A stretch of DNA of 44,834 bases from Candidatus Omnitrophota bacterium (GTDB taxonomy: Bacteria; Omnitrophota; Gorgyraeia; Zapsychrales; Fredricksoniimonadaceae). Every line of letters begins with the position of its first letter. The first letter of the stretch is position 1. The DNA lies in assembly GCA_030650275.1 (NCBI GenBank), contig JAUSEK010000003.1:1-44834 (forward strand), read 5' to 3'. The notes below the pieces were generated by a model. The model was not told the DNA's origin. It was given only the letters and a program-made list of their open reading frames with translations, and made no database searches. Shown here one piece after another: positions 26,132-34,129 of the stretch. The translations under genes were made by a program, and so were the position numbers.

Positions 26132-26842
26132 TCATTTAACGCCGCCGTAACGGCGCTGACGTCCGGCAAACTCGGCCAACGCCTTGTGAAACTCCTGGAC
26201 CGTGAATTCCGGCCAAAACTTGTCCGTAAAATACAACTCCGCGTACGACAACTGCCAGAGCAGGAAATTGCTGATCCTTTGTTCACCCGACGTGCGGATC
26301 AAAATGTCCGGGTCCGGCTGGCCGGCGGTATACAAGTAACGGCCCAACGTCTCTTCGCTGATGTCCTCAAGTCCCAAGCGCCCGGCTTTGACGTCGGCCG
26401 CAAGGCCCTTGACCGCGTCCGCGATCTCGGCGCGGCTTCCGTAATTGAATGCCACGTTCAAGGTCATTGCCGTGTCCGCCCCGGTCATGGTTTCGGCCGA
26501 TCGGATGGCGGTCCGCACATGATCGGGGACGCCCTGGCGGCGGCCGATGAAACGGATCCGGACGCCGTGGACGTGCAGTTCTTTGGCCTTTTGGTTGAGG
26601 GCCGAGACCAGGGTGCGCATGAGCATGCTCACCTCATCCGGGGGCCGCGACCAATTCTCCGTCGAAAAAGCGTAAAGGGTCAGCACCTTGACCCCTGCCT
26701 TAAGGGCCGCCTGCGTGATCTCTTCAACGCGTTTGACGCCTTCGATATGTCCCTGGGTGCGCGTCAAATGCCGCGCCTGCGCCCAACGGCCGTTGCCGTC
26801 CATGATGATCGCCACATGCATGGGGACCTTGGAATCGTCCAT
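26132..26842 (-). CDS. uppS: Undecaprenyl diphosphate synthase (cis-prenyltransferase)
   Basis: 236 residues. It makes the C55 carrier lipid for peptidoglycan and LPS. Family features are IIMDGNGRWA near residues 12-21, LTLYAFSTENWSRP, LNVAFNYGSRAEI and PDILIRTSGEQRISNFLLWQLSY. The motif and length are canonical. A GC hairpin with a partial T tract sits in front of the gene; a separate Shine-Dalgarno sequence is hard to see. Confidence 0.96.
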   Translation of the reverse strand: MDDSKVPMHVAIIMDGNGRWAQARHLTRTQGHIEGVKRVEEITQAALKAGVKVLTLYAFSTENWSRPPDEVSMLMRTLVSALNQKAKELHVHGVRIRFIGRRQGVPDHVRTAIRSAETMTGADTAMTLNVAFNYGSRAEIADAVKGLAADVKAGRLGLEDISEETLGRYLYTAGQPDPDILIRTSGEQRISNFLLWQLSYAELYFTDKFWPEFTVQEFHKALAEFAGRQRRYGGVK

Positions 26843-26870
26843 AAATATTAAAGGGGGATATCCATCCCCC
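26843..26870 (-). terminator. GC-rich hairpin with partial T tract before uppS
   Basis: GGGGGAT-GGAT-ATCCCCC (26853-26870) on the minus strand, followed by TTTAATATTT and then the uppS ATG. It may end the OmpA-like transcript (partial terminator), or act on uppS translation because the uppS ribosome-binding region lies here. Confidence 0.5.
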
Positions 26871-26919
26871 TTGCGTACTGCGACAACTAAAATGCAAAAC
26901 GCTTACGCCGCCATGTCCA

Positions 26920-27264
26920 TCATTGCGCTGGTGCCTGCACTGCCGCCTTGACCTTGGCTTCTAACGCCTCTTTGGCTTCGGCCAACTGCGCGTATTGCTT
27001 CTTCAGGTCGGCGTTAACGCCTTTTTCCTGTTCCACGATATCCTGGATCTTGACCATCTTGTCCGAGGTGGACTTGATCTGTGCTTCCATCGTGGACAGT
27101 TTCGAAGCGTTCTTCTGCAAACTTTCTTCAGCCACCATGCGGCTGTAGCGTTCTTCCTCAAGGCCTTTGAGGGCCCTGTGTTCTTTTTCAAGGGAACGCG
27201 CCAAAAAAACGGAAAGACCGACGACCAATAACCCTAAAATGACCACAACAACGTCTTTTTTCAT
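26920..27264 (-). CDS. Small coiled-coil inner-membrane protein of unknown function
   Basis: 114 residues. A single N-terminal membrane helix (DVVVVILGLLVVGLSVFLA, about residues 4-22) is followed by an unbroken charged heptad-rich region (about 25-105) predicted to be a coiled coil, with a short Ala/Pro/Gln tail. I do not recognise a family. The ATG overlaps the stop of the OmpA-like lipoprotein gene, so the two are likely made together and may form a periplasmic complex or scaffold at the envelope. Confidence 0.7.
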   Translation of the reverse strand: MKKDVVVVILGLLVVGLSVFLARSLEKEHRALKGLEEERYSRMVAEESLQKNASKLSTMEAQIKSTSDKMVKIQDIVEQEKGVNADLKKQYAQLAEAKEALEAKVKAAVQAPAQ

Positions 27265-27875
27265 TCTTCGGATTTTGTCTTTTCTGTTTTAGGCAGGATC
27301 ACGATCTCGACCCGGCGGTTCTTTTGACGGCCCTCTTTGGTGGTATTGAGGGCAACGGGCTTAAACTCGCCGTAACCGATGGCCGCCAGACGCGGTTCGG
27401 AAACGTTCTTTTGGCTCAAATAATGCAAAACACTTAAAGCGCGCGCCGAGGACAGTTCCCAGTTGGACTTCCATCCCGACTTGCGGATGGGCTCATTGTC
27501 CGTGTAGCCCTCAACACCGACGTTCAAATCCGCCACCGTGGTGTTCAGGACACCGGCGACCTTGTCAAGTTTAGGGAAGGAGGCCTTGCGCAGCTGGGCT
27601 TTTCCGGAATCGAACAGCACCTCCGCGACAAAGGTGATGACAAGGCCACGGGCCAGCATCTCAACCTTGACCTCTTTGTCATTGATCTCGTTCTTGAGAC
27701 GGCTCTCCAGCTCCTGCTTGGCGCGCTCCAGTTCGGTCAGATCGCTTTTCAATTTGGAAATTCTCTCGACGTCGGCGCGCCGGCCCTTTTGAAAAATGAC
27801 CGTGCAGCCGGAAAACCCGATGGCGATCAACCCGCTCAAGACGATGGTGACAAAAAACATCCGATTCTGACGCAT
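27261..27875 (-). CDS. OmpA/MotB-domain lipoprotein
   Basis: 204 residues. The signal peptide ends in a lipobox-like FSGC with Cys24 as the predicted lipidation site. A coiled-coil stretch (about 33-65, VERISKLKSDLTELERAKQE) precedes an OmpA-like peptidoglycan-binding domain (about 75-195) with LFDSGKAQL, GYTDNEPI, SSARALSVLHYL and NRRVEIVILP. It resembles Pal or MotB-type anchors, but the usual Tol genes or a MotA partner are absent. The likely role is outer-membrane or peptidoglycan anchoring. It has its own promoter in the gap after purA. Confidence 0.85.
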   Translation of the reverse strand: MRQNRMFFVTIVLSGLIAIGFSGCTVIFQKGRRADVERISKLKSDLTELERAKQELESRLKNEINDKEVKVEMLARGLVITFVAEVLFDSGKAQLRKASFPKLDKVAGVLNTTVADLNVGVEGYTDNEPIRKSGWKSNWELSSARALSVLHYLSQKNVSEPRLAAIGYGEFKPVALNTTKEGRQKNRRVEIVILPKTEKTKSEE

Positions 27876-27909
27876 GCGATCCCCCTGTTGTTGAATAATT
27901 TAGGAACTC

Positions 27910-27938
27910 AAATTATCACAGCCATTTATTAAAGTCAA
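27910..27938 (-). promoter_or_regulatory. Promoter of the OmpA-like lipoprotein operon
   Basis: TTGACT (27933-27938), then 17 nt, then TAATTT (27910-27915). It lies in the 86-base AT-rich gap between purA and the lipoprotein gene. Confidence 0.6.
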
Positions 27939-27961
27939 GAAAATCCGCCCTCACCTCAATG

Positions 27962-29233
27962 CTACCGGACGATGATCGCGTCGCGCTTGGAGCCCACGGA
28001 AATATATTTGACCCTCACTTTCAGCAATGCCTCAAGCCGGCGGATGTACCGACGGGCATTGGCCGGCAGTTGGGCGAAAGAGCGTATGCCGCGGGTATCG
28101 GCCTGCCAGCCGGGCAGGGTTTCATACACCGGCCTGGCATTGCCCAGGACCTCGCCATCGTGCGGATAATCCTTATAGGTCTTTCCTTTATATGTATACG
28201 CGGTGGCGATCTTCAATTGGGGCAGGTCGTCCAAAACGTCTAATTTCATGATGGCCAGTTCGGTGGCGCCGTTGATGATGACCGCGTAACGCACCAGCAC
28301 GCTGTCAAACCATCCGCAGCGCCGCGGCCGGCCGGTGGTGGCACCGAACTCAAGGCCCTTGCGGCGGATGGCTTCGTCCATGGCTCCCTTGAATTCCGTG
28401 GGAAACGGCCCTTCCCCCACCCGCGTGGTGTAGGCCTTGACCGCGGCAACAACCCTGCCGATCTTTGTCGGCGGCACGCCTGTGCCGGAGGAAACCCCGC
28501 CGGTGGTCGCGTTGGAGGACGTGACAAACGGGTATGTCCCAAAATCAATGTCCAAAAATGTGCCCTGCGCCCCTTCAAAAAGGATTTTTTTCCCGCGGTC
28601 GATGGCGCGGTTCAAATACAACGCCGTGTCGCAGATATAAGGTTTCAAACGCTGTCCATAGCCCAAATATTCCTTATAAACAGCGTTGAAATCATATCGC
28701 TTGTGCCGATACACATTCACGAGAATATCGTTCTTCTCGGCGAGATTGTCCGCGATCTTGGCCTTGAGCGCGCGGGGGTTCAAAAGGTCGGTCATGCGCA
28801 CGCCCATGCGCCCGACCTTGTCCGCGTAACAGGGGCCGATGCCCCTGCCCGTGGTCCCGATCTTCTGGGTCCGCCTGCTGTCCCTCAAACCGTCCATCAC
28901 CCGGTGATACGGCATCACCACATGGGCATTGGAGGCCACCTTGAGTTGCTTACCCGTCATGGGCAGGCCGCGTTTCTTGAGAGCGCCGATCTCGTCGAGC
29001 AAGGCCTTGGGATCAACGACCGCCCCGTTGCCGATGACACAGACCTTGTCCCGGCGCAGGATCGCCGAGGGGATCAGATGAAAAATATATTCCTTGTCCC
29101 CCACAATGACCGTATGGCCCGCGTTATTGCCGCCCTGATAACGCGCCGTGATATCAACGCCCTGGGAAAGGATGTCGATCAATTTTCCCTTGCCTTCATC
29201 CCCCCATTGGGCGCCTACAACAACAAGATTCAT
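27962..29233 (-). CDS. purA: Adenylosuccinate synthetase
   Basis: 423 residues from ATG 29233. It catalyses GTP-dependent IMP-to-adenylosuccinate conversion. It has the N-terminal VVVGAQWGDEGKGKLID, GNNAGHTVIVG, IGTTGRGIGPCYADKV, FEGAQGTFLDIDFGTYPFVTSSN and the TTGRPRRCGWFD region. The longer open frame upstream overlaps serA antiparallel to known sequence and is not used. It is 16 bases downstream of serA. Confidence 0.96.
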   Translation of the reverse strand: MNLVVVGAQWGDEGKGKLIDILSQGVDITARYQGGNNAGHTVIVGDKEYIFHLIPSAILRRDKVCVIGNGAVVDPKALLDEIGALKKRGLPMTGKQLKVASNAHVVMPYHRVMDGLRDSRRTQKIGTTGRGIGPCYADKVGRMGVRMTDLLNPRALKAKIADNLAEKNDILVNVYRHKRYDFNAVYKEYLGYGQRLKPYICDTALYLNRAIDRGKKILFEGAQGTFLDIDFGTYPFVTSSNATTGGVSSGTGVPPTKIGRVVAAVKAYTTRVGEGPFPTEFKGAMDEAIRRKGLEFGATTGRPRRCGWFDSVLVRYAVIINGATELAIMKLDVLDDLPQLKIATAYTYKGKTYKDYPHDGEVLGNARPVYETLPGWQADTRGIRSFAQLPANARRYIRRLEALLKVRVKYISVGSKRDAIIVR

Positions 29234-29249
29234 ACGATCTCTCTTTAGG

Positions 29250-30836
29250 TCACACCTTGATGGTTTTAGCGAACAGGATATTTTTGGTCTGCTTGAGTTT
29301 GGCCAAAACGGGCTCGGGGATCTGGCTGTCCACATTAACGACGCTGACCGCCACCCCCTGCTGGTCCTCACGGCCCAGCGTGATGCCGGCGATATTGATG
29401 CCGGCTGCCGCCAAAACGGTGCCGATGGCGCCGACAATGCCGGGCTTGTCGTTATTGTTGATGAACAGCATGTGTCCGGCGGGAGTGGTCTCGACGTAAA
29501 CATTGTTGATCTTGACGATGCGCGGCTGATGGTTGCCGGTCAGCGTCCCCCAGACACCGAACGTCTCTTTGTCGGAAACCACGTCCACGCTGACCAGATT
29601 CATGTATTCACCTTCCTGGTTGGAAATGATCTCCTGGATATTGATGCCGCGGTCCTTGACCATGTTCATGGCATTGACGGTATTGACCGTCTCGCCCAGG
29701 ACCGGCGTCAAAAGCCCTTTGGCCAAAGCCATGGTGACCGGCGCCACATTTTGCTGGGTGACGGCACCGCTGTAGGTGACCTTGACTTCCTTGACCCGTC
29801 CCTGCACAAGTTGGCCGGCGAATTTGCCCATGCGTTCGGCCAGATCCAGATAGGGCTCAATGGCCTTGTAGGCCTCGGCGCTTAAACTCGGGAAATTGGC
29901 GGCGTTGCGGATGCCGCGGCCTAACAGCGCGTCCTTGACCGCTTGCGCGATCTCCACGGCAACGTTGACCTGGGCCTCGGACGTGGAAGCGCCCAGATGC
30001 GGGGTGGTGACACAATTGTCCAGTTTGAATAAAGGATCGTTAAAATCCGGAGGTTCGGCGCTGTAAACGTCCAATGCCGCGCCCGCGATGCGTTTTTCAG
30101 TCAAGGCCTTGGCCAGGGCTTTCTCGTCAATGATACCGCCGCGCGCGCAATTGATGAGGCGCGTGGTTTTTTTCATGAGAGCGATCTGCTTTTCGCCGAT
30201 CATGCCGGTAGTTTCCTCGGTCTTGGGAATGTGCACGGTGATGTAATCAGCGGTCTTGTAAATTTTATCCAATTCCACCAGTTGAATGCCATTCTTCGCC
30301 GCGATCGCGGCAGAAAGGAACGGATCGTAGCCGATGGTGATCATGCCGAAACCCTGGGCCATTTTAGCGACCGTGGTCCCGATGCGGCCAAGGCCGATGA
30401 TACCCAAGGTCTTGCCATACAATTCAATGCCGGTAAATTTTGAACGCTCCCATTTTCCGCTTTTGAGCGACGCCACGGCCTGCGGGATATTGCGCGAGAG
30501 CGCCATGATCAAACTCATGGTGTGCTCGGCGGTAGACGTGGTGTTGCCCGCCGGGGTGTTCATGGCAACAATGCCTTTTCTGGTCGCGGCCGGCAGGTCC
30601 ACATTGTCCAGGCCCACACCGGCGCGGCCGATGATCTTCAACTTGTCCGCCCCTGCGATGATCTCGGCCGTGACCTGCGTGCCGCTGCGCACGATGAGCG
30701 CGTCATAATCCTTGATGATCTTTTTGAGTTCATCCGCCGGCACGCCGAACTTGCAATCCACCGTGAACCCCGGCTCGGCGGTGAGAATGTCCAGGCCCTC
30801 TTTTTCCAATTTATCACTGACTAGAATTTTAAACAT
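29250..30836 (-). CDS. serA: D-3-phosphoglycerate dehydrogenase, long form with ACT domain
   Basis: 528 residues. The first step of serine synthesis. The NAD-binding GLGRIGTTVAKMA motif and catalytic segments (NCARGGIIDE, TTPHLGASTSEAQ) are followed by an allosteric intervening domain and a C-terminal ACT domain (INNNDKPGIVGAIGTVLAAAGINI). AAAGGG precedes ATG 30836. It is separated from the upstream class V aminotransferase gene by the inserted ATPase gene. Confidence 0.95.
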   Translation of the reverse strand: MFKILVSDKLEKEGLDILTAEPGFTVDCKFGVPADELKKIIKDYDALIVRSGTQVTAEIIAGADKLKIIGRAGVGLDNVDLPAATRKGIVAMNTPAGNTTSTAEHTMSLIMALSRNIPQAVASLKSGKWERSKFTGIELYGKTLGIIGLGRIGTTVAKMAQGFGMITIGYDPFLSAAIAAKNGIQLVELDKIYKTADYITVHIPKTEETTGMIGEKQIALMKKTTRLINCARGGIIDEKALAKALTEKRIAGAALDVYSAEPPDFNDPLFKLDNCVTTPHLGASTSEAQVNVAVEIAQAVKDALLGRGIRNAANFPSLSAEAYKAIEPYLDLAERMGKFAGQLVQGRVKEVKVTYSGAVTQQNVAPVTMALAKGLLTPVLGETVNTVNAMNMVKDRGINIQEIISNQEGEYMNLVSVDVVSDKETFGVWGTLTGNHQPRIVKINNVYVETTPAGHMLFINNNDKPGIVGAIGTVLAAAGINIAGITLGREDQQGVAVSVVNVDSQIPEPVLAKLKQTKNILFAKTIKV

Positions 30837-30860
30837 ACAATCCCTTTCATATGCTTACAC

Positions 30861-30887
30861 TGTCATTCCCGCGAAAGCGGGAATCCA
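30861..30887. repeat. TCATTCCCGCGAAAGCGGGAA palindrome
   Basis: ATTCCCGC-GAAA-GCGGGAAT (30865-30884), an 8-bp stem with a GNRA-type loop. The sequence TGTCATTCCCGCGAAAGCGG is an intergenic repeat seen in many bacterial genomes. It lies between serA and the inserted ATPase gene. Confidence 0.75.
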
Positions 30888-30918
30888 TTTCAATTAATTC
30901 GGATTACGGTGGGTGGCT

Positions 30919-30940
30919 CGAATCTACTCCGAATCTACTC
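30919..30940. repeat. 11-bp tandem duplication at the edge of the ATPase insert
   Basis: CGAATCTACTC occurs twice in a row (30919-30929 and 30930-30940), 19 bases beyond the ATPase stop codon. Confidence 0.7.
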
Positions 30941-30958
30941 TTTCAAATTGTTGCGACT

Positions 30959-32164
30959 TTAATAGAGCATGCCAAATAGATACAATGGGATTTTATTGCC
31001 GGCACCTATCTCAATACGGTCCGCGGCCACAAAGGCATTATCCGTATTCTTAATTTGCTTGAACGTCTTGCCCTTGCCGCCGATCTCAAAGATATATTTA
31101 TCACCCACCAAAAAATCCCCTTTATCGCTGGCCGTTATTTTAACAAGGCCTTTTAATTGATTGAGAAAGAAAGTCTCGCGCAATGCCCCCTGGTCGTGCT
31201 CGGATATAAGCTGGCTATGCAAAACACCGAGAAGATTGGGATCTTCAATATACGCCTTCTGCGGTTTGCGCGCCAACACGTAGCCTTTACCGCCGGGACG
31301 CAAACAATATATTAATCCCGATCCCTCAAGATACTCCAGGTAAGCATAAACATATTCTTTTGATAGACCCAGTTCACGGCTCATTTTATCAATATTGACC
31401 GTGAACGATCCGGCGGTCGCAATAAGCCAAAGCATTTTCTTGAGGACCGCAATGTTCGATTTTTTTACATTCCCCATGACCGCGACATCTTCATAAAGGA
31501 CCTTTTCAATGATATTAAGGAGTTTCGAGACATAGGTCGCTTCTCCCTCGAGAAAGAACGGGTAATACCCCATGGCAAGATAATGCTTAAAATATTTGAG
31601 TATTGGTTTACCGGAAGCGAATTTTTGGGCCAGACGCACATGACCGGTCAAGACATCCTCAAGAGATACAGCCGGAACTGAGATTTTCTCTTTAAGCGCC
31701 AAGTACTCCCGGAACGAAAGCCCCTTCATCCCGTAATAGACCAACCGGCGCGAAAGGTCCACCTTGCTCTCCTGCAAAGCAAGCGAAGAACTACCGGAAA
31801 CAAGGATTTTCTTTCCTTTGAATGTATCTAAAATGCTCTTGAGTTCCACCTCCCATTTGGAATATTTATGGATCTCATCAATAATGAGGGCTTCGCCTCC
31901 GTATTGAAAATATTCCTTTGCTGTACGGAAAAGCCCTCCCGCAGAAACCTCCACATTATCGGCCGAAATGTATAAGCATTTCTCAACATCATCGTATTGA
32001 TCACGGTAATGCTGAAGCAAAAGCGTTGTCTTACCGACCCCCCGGGAGCCTGTGATACAAAGGGCCGAAGCGCTCCAATCAATCGTATGGTAAAGATACC
32101 TTTTAAAATCCACTGGGGTATCTTCAACCGTTTGTTTGTGTATATAAAAAAGTTCTTCAAGCAT
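30959..32164 (-). CDS. AAA family ATPase with C-terminal DUF4143 (AAA_14 type)
   Basis: 401 residues. Walker A GSRGVGKTT is near residues 39-47, Walker B ALIIDEIHKYSKW near 91-103, and sensor-like KKILVSGSSSLAL follows. The C-terminal half has the DUF4143 pattern (FREYLALK, YLEYLEGSGLIYCL, ETFFLNQL, YIFEIGGKGK). These ATPases occur in scattered copies in archaea and bacteria, often with mobile elements or toxin-like loci; their substrate is unknown. The gene is Lys-rich, more AT-rich than its neighbours, has its own promoter and interrupts an aminotransferase-serA operon. Confidence 0.85.
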   Translation of the reverse strand: MLEELFYIHKQTVEDTPVDFKRYLYHTIDWSASALCITGSRGVGKTTLLLQHYRDQYDDVEKCLYISADNVEVSAGGLFRTAKEYFQYGGEALIIDEIHKYSKWEVELKSILDTFKGKKILVSGSSSLALQESKVDLSRRLVYYGMKGLSFREYLALKEKISVPAVSLEDVLTGHVRLAQKFASGKPILKYFKHYLAMGYYPFFLEGEATYVSKLLNIIEKVLYEDVAVMGNVKKSNIAVLKKMLWLIATAGSFTVNIDKMSRELGLSKEYVYAYLEYLEGSGLIYCLRPGGKGYVLARKPQKAYIEDPNLLGVLHSQLISEHDQGALRETFFLNQLKGLVKITASDKGDFLVGDKYIFEIGGKGKTFKQIKNTDNAFVAADRIEIGAGNKIPLYLFGMLY

Positions 32165-32189
32165 TGTATAAACTCCTAAGGACTAGTAG

Positions 32190-32218
32190 AGTATACGATA
32201 TATTAACAATTCCGTCAA
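32190..32218 (-). promoter_or_regulatory. Promoter of the AAA/DUF4143 ATPase gene
   Basis: TTGACG (32213-32218), 17 nt, TATACT (32190-32195), then TAGGAG eight bases before ATG 32164. A near-consensus promoter that makes the ATPase independent of the surrounding operon. Confidence 0.7.
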
Positions 32219-32270
32219 GTGTAGTCTGCTAATAAATCTCACCCACCCACAAAGAGGGGAGGGAAAAATC

Positions 32271-33413
32271 CTATTTTTGATTCAGGGCTTTCTGCGCTGC
32301 GGCCAAGCCGGCGCCCAATTCAAATTTGTGTCCCATCTCATGCAAGACCTTCTCCAGGCAGGCCAAACCTGTCAGGACATCGTATTCATCCAAAGCGCCC
32401 ATATGCGCCATGCGGATGACCTTTCCCTTTAAAGGGCCCTGTCCGCCGGCAAAGGTGATGCCGTGCGTATCGCGCATGATCTTCGTCAATTTCTCCCCGT
32501 CAATACCGGCAGGCACCTTCACCGCGGTCAAGCCGTTGGTCGCACAGGACAAGTCGGGATACAGGTCCATGCCGATGGCCTTGCATCCGGCGCGGGCCGC
32601 CTTGGCCAGACGCTCAAAATGTTTGAACATGTTGTCCAGACCACGCTCCTTGATCAGGCGTATGCTCTCCGCCATGGCAATGATGATGCCGATGGCCGGG
32701 GTAAAAGGCGTATCGGTCTTTTCCAGCGCCTTCTTGGACTCGCGCAGGTCGAAATACAAGCGCGGGGTCGTTGATGCATTGATGTAGGCAATGGCCTTGG
32801 GCGAGGCGGTGACAAAGCCAACTCCGGGCGACAGCATCAAACCCTTATGAGAACCGGCAACCACCATGTCCACATGCCATTCGTCAGCGCGCAATTCCTG
32901 CACCGCTAATCCCGAGACCGCGTCAACGACAAGAACGGCCTTGGTGTTCCTGACCGCTTCACCAATGGCCTTGATGTCCGGGGTAACACCCGTCGATGTC
33001 TCGACCAGGGTGACGAAAACGGCCTTGGCGTCCGGATGCTGGTCCAATAATTTCTTGATGTCCAAGGCCTTGGGCGCTTTGCCCCACTGCACCTTCATCT
33101 CAATGGTATTGGCCTTGTACGTCCGGCACAGGTCCACCCAGCGCTCGCCGAATTTGCCGCTGTTGACCGCAATGGCTTTGTCCCCGGGGGACAAAAGATT
33201 GACAACGCAGGCCTCCATGCCGCCAGACCCCGAAGAGGCCAGCAGGTAAACGTCGTTTTTGGTCCGGGCGATCTCCTGCAGTCCCGCGACCACCTCCTTA
33301 AGGTATTCCTGAAAGCGCGGCGTGCGGTGATGGATGATGGGCCGCCCCAGAGCGGCACACAATTCCGGCGGGACCTGTGTCGGTCCCGGGGTCAACAACA
33401 AATTGCGTTTCAT
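32271..33413 (-). CDS. Class V aminotransferase (alanine-glyoxylate / serine-pyruvate type)
   Basis: 380 residues, PLP-dependent fold type I. It has LTPGPTQVPPEL at the start, the cofactor loop SGSGGMEACVVNLLSPGD and the PLP lysine in VAGSHKGLMLSPGVGFV. The closest group contains bacterial alanine-glyoxylate or serine-pyruvate aminotransferases. Its placement in one transcription direction with serA suggests a role in serine or glycine metabolism, possibly in place of SerC or for serine-glyoxylate transamination; this is inference. It starts 8 bases after clpP. Confidence 0.88.
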   Translation of the reverse strand: MKRNLLLTPGPTQVPPELCAALGRPIIHHRTPRFQEYLKEVVAGLQEIARTKNDVYLLASSGSGGMEACVVNLLSPGDKAIAVNSGKFGERWVDLCRTYKANTIEMKVQWGKAPKALDIKKLLDQHPDAKAVFVTLVETSTGVTPDIKAIGEAVRNTKAVLVVDAVSGLAVQELRADEWHVDMVVAGSHKGLMLSPGVGFVTASPKAIAYINASTTPRLYFDLRESKKALEKTDTPFTPAIGIIIAMAESIRLIKERGLDNMFKHFERLAKAARAGCKAIGMDLYPDLSCATNGLTAVKVPAGIDGEKLTKIMRDTHGITFAGGQGPLKGKVIRMAHMGALDEYDVLTGLACLEKVLHEMGHKFELGAGLAAAQKALNQK

Positions 33414-33421
33414 AATATCTC

Positions 33422-34036
33422 CTATTGCTTCTTATCCGGTTCCCCGAAATGTGCGATGACGCCGTCCACAAGCCCGTAATCCTTGGCTTCCTGCGCGGAC
33501 ATGAAGAAATCGCGGTCCGTGTCTTTTTTGACTTTCTCGACGGCCTGGCCCGTGTGTCTGGCCAGGATCTTGTTGAGCTCATCCTTCATGCGCAGGATCT
33601 CCTCCGCCTGGATGGAAATGTCGCTGGCGGTCCCCTGCGTGCCACCCCACGGCTGATGGATCATGATGCGGGCGTTGGGAAGCGCGTAGCGTTTGCCTTT
33701 GGTGCCCGCGGTCAACAGCACCGCGCCCATGCTGGAGGCCTGACCCACGCAATAGGTGCACACGTTGGGTTTGACGAACTGCATGGTATCGTAAATGGCC
33801 AGTCCCGCCGTCACCGAACCGCCGGGAGAATTGATGTACACGTTGATGTCTTTCTGCGAATCCTCAGACTGCAGGAACAGCATTTGCGCGATGACCAAGT
33901 TGGCGACGGTGTCGTCAATGCCCGTGCCCAAAAAAATGATCCGGTCTTTGAGCAATCGCGAATAAATGTCATAGGCGCGTTCCCCGTGGCTGGTCTTTTC
34001 AATGACCATCGGAACTAAAATTTGTGATTTTAACAT
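33422..34036 (-). CDS. clpP: ATP-dependent Clp protease proteolytic subunit
   Basis: 204 residues. The catalytic triad is visible: Ser102 in GQASSMG, His127 in IMIHQPWGG and Asp172 in KKDTDRDFF. The N-terminal [19 protein letters not shown] is typical of ClpP. AGGAGG is five bases before ATG 34036. The order tig-clpP is conserved, but clpX does not follow; an aminotransferase gene takes its place. Confidence 0.97.
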   Translation of the reverse strand: MLKSQILVPMVIEKTSHGERAYDIYSRLLKDRIIFLGTGIDDTVANLVIAQMLFLQSEDSQKDINVYINSPGGSVTAGLAIYDTMQFVKPNVCTYCVGQASSMGAVLLTAGTKGKRYALPNARIMIHQPWGGTQGTASDISIQAEEILRMKDELNKILARHTGQAVEKVKKDTDRDFFMSAQEAKDYGLVDGVIAHFGEPDKKQ

Positions 34037-34073
34037 TCAATCCTCCTTACGATTAAAAACCACTGAGGAGCCC

Positions 34074-34129
34074 CCTGAAAAGCTTGGGAAGCAGCTTTTC
34101 AGGAAGTGATCTGCGTCGGCAGATCACTT
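34074..34129 (-). repeat. Two perfect 11-bp palindromes spanning the tig stop codon
   Basis: AAGTGATCTGC-GTCG-GCAGATCACTT (34104-34129) lies within the last codons of tig, and CCTGAAAAGCT-TGGGAAGC-AGCTTTTCAGG (34074-34103) contains the tig stop at 34099-34101. Neither is followed by a T tract on the minus strand. Confidence 0.7.

Noticed and set aside
30919-30940. Possible CRISPR-like repeat
   Set aside because: Only two 11-bp units in direct tandem, without spacers or cas genes.
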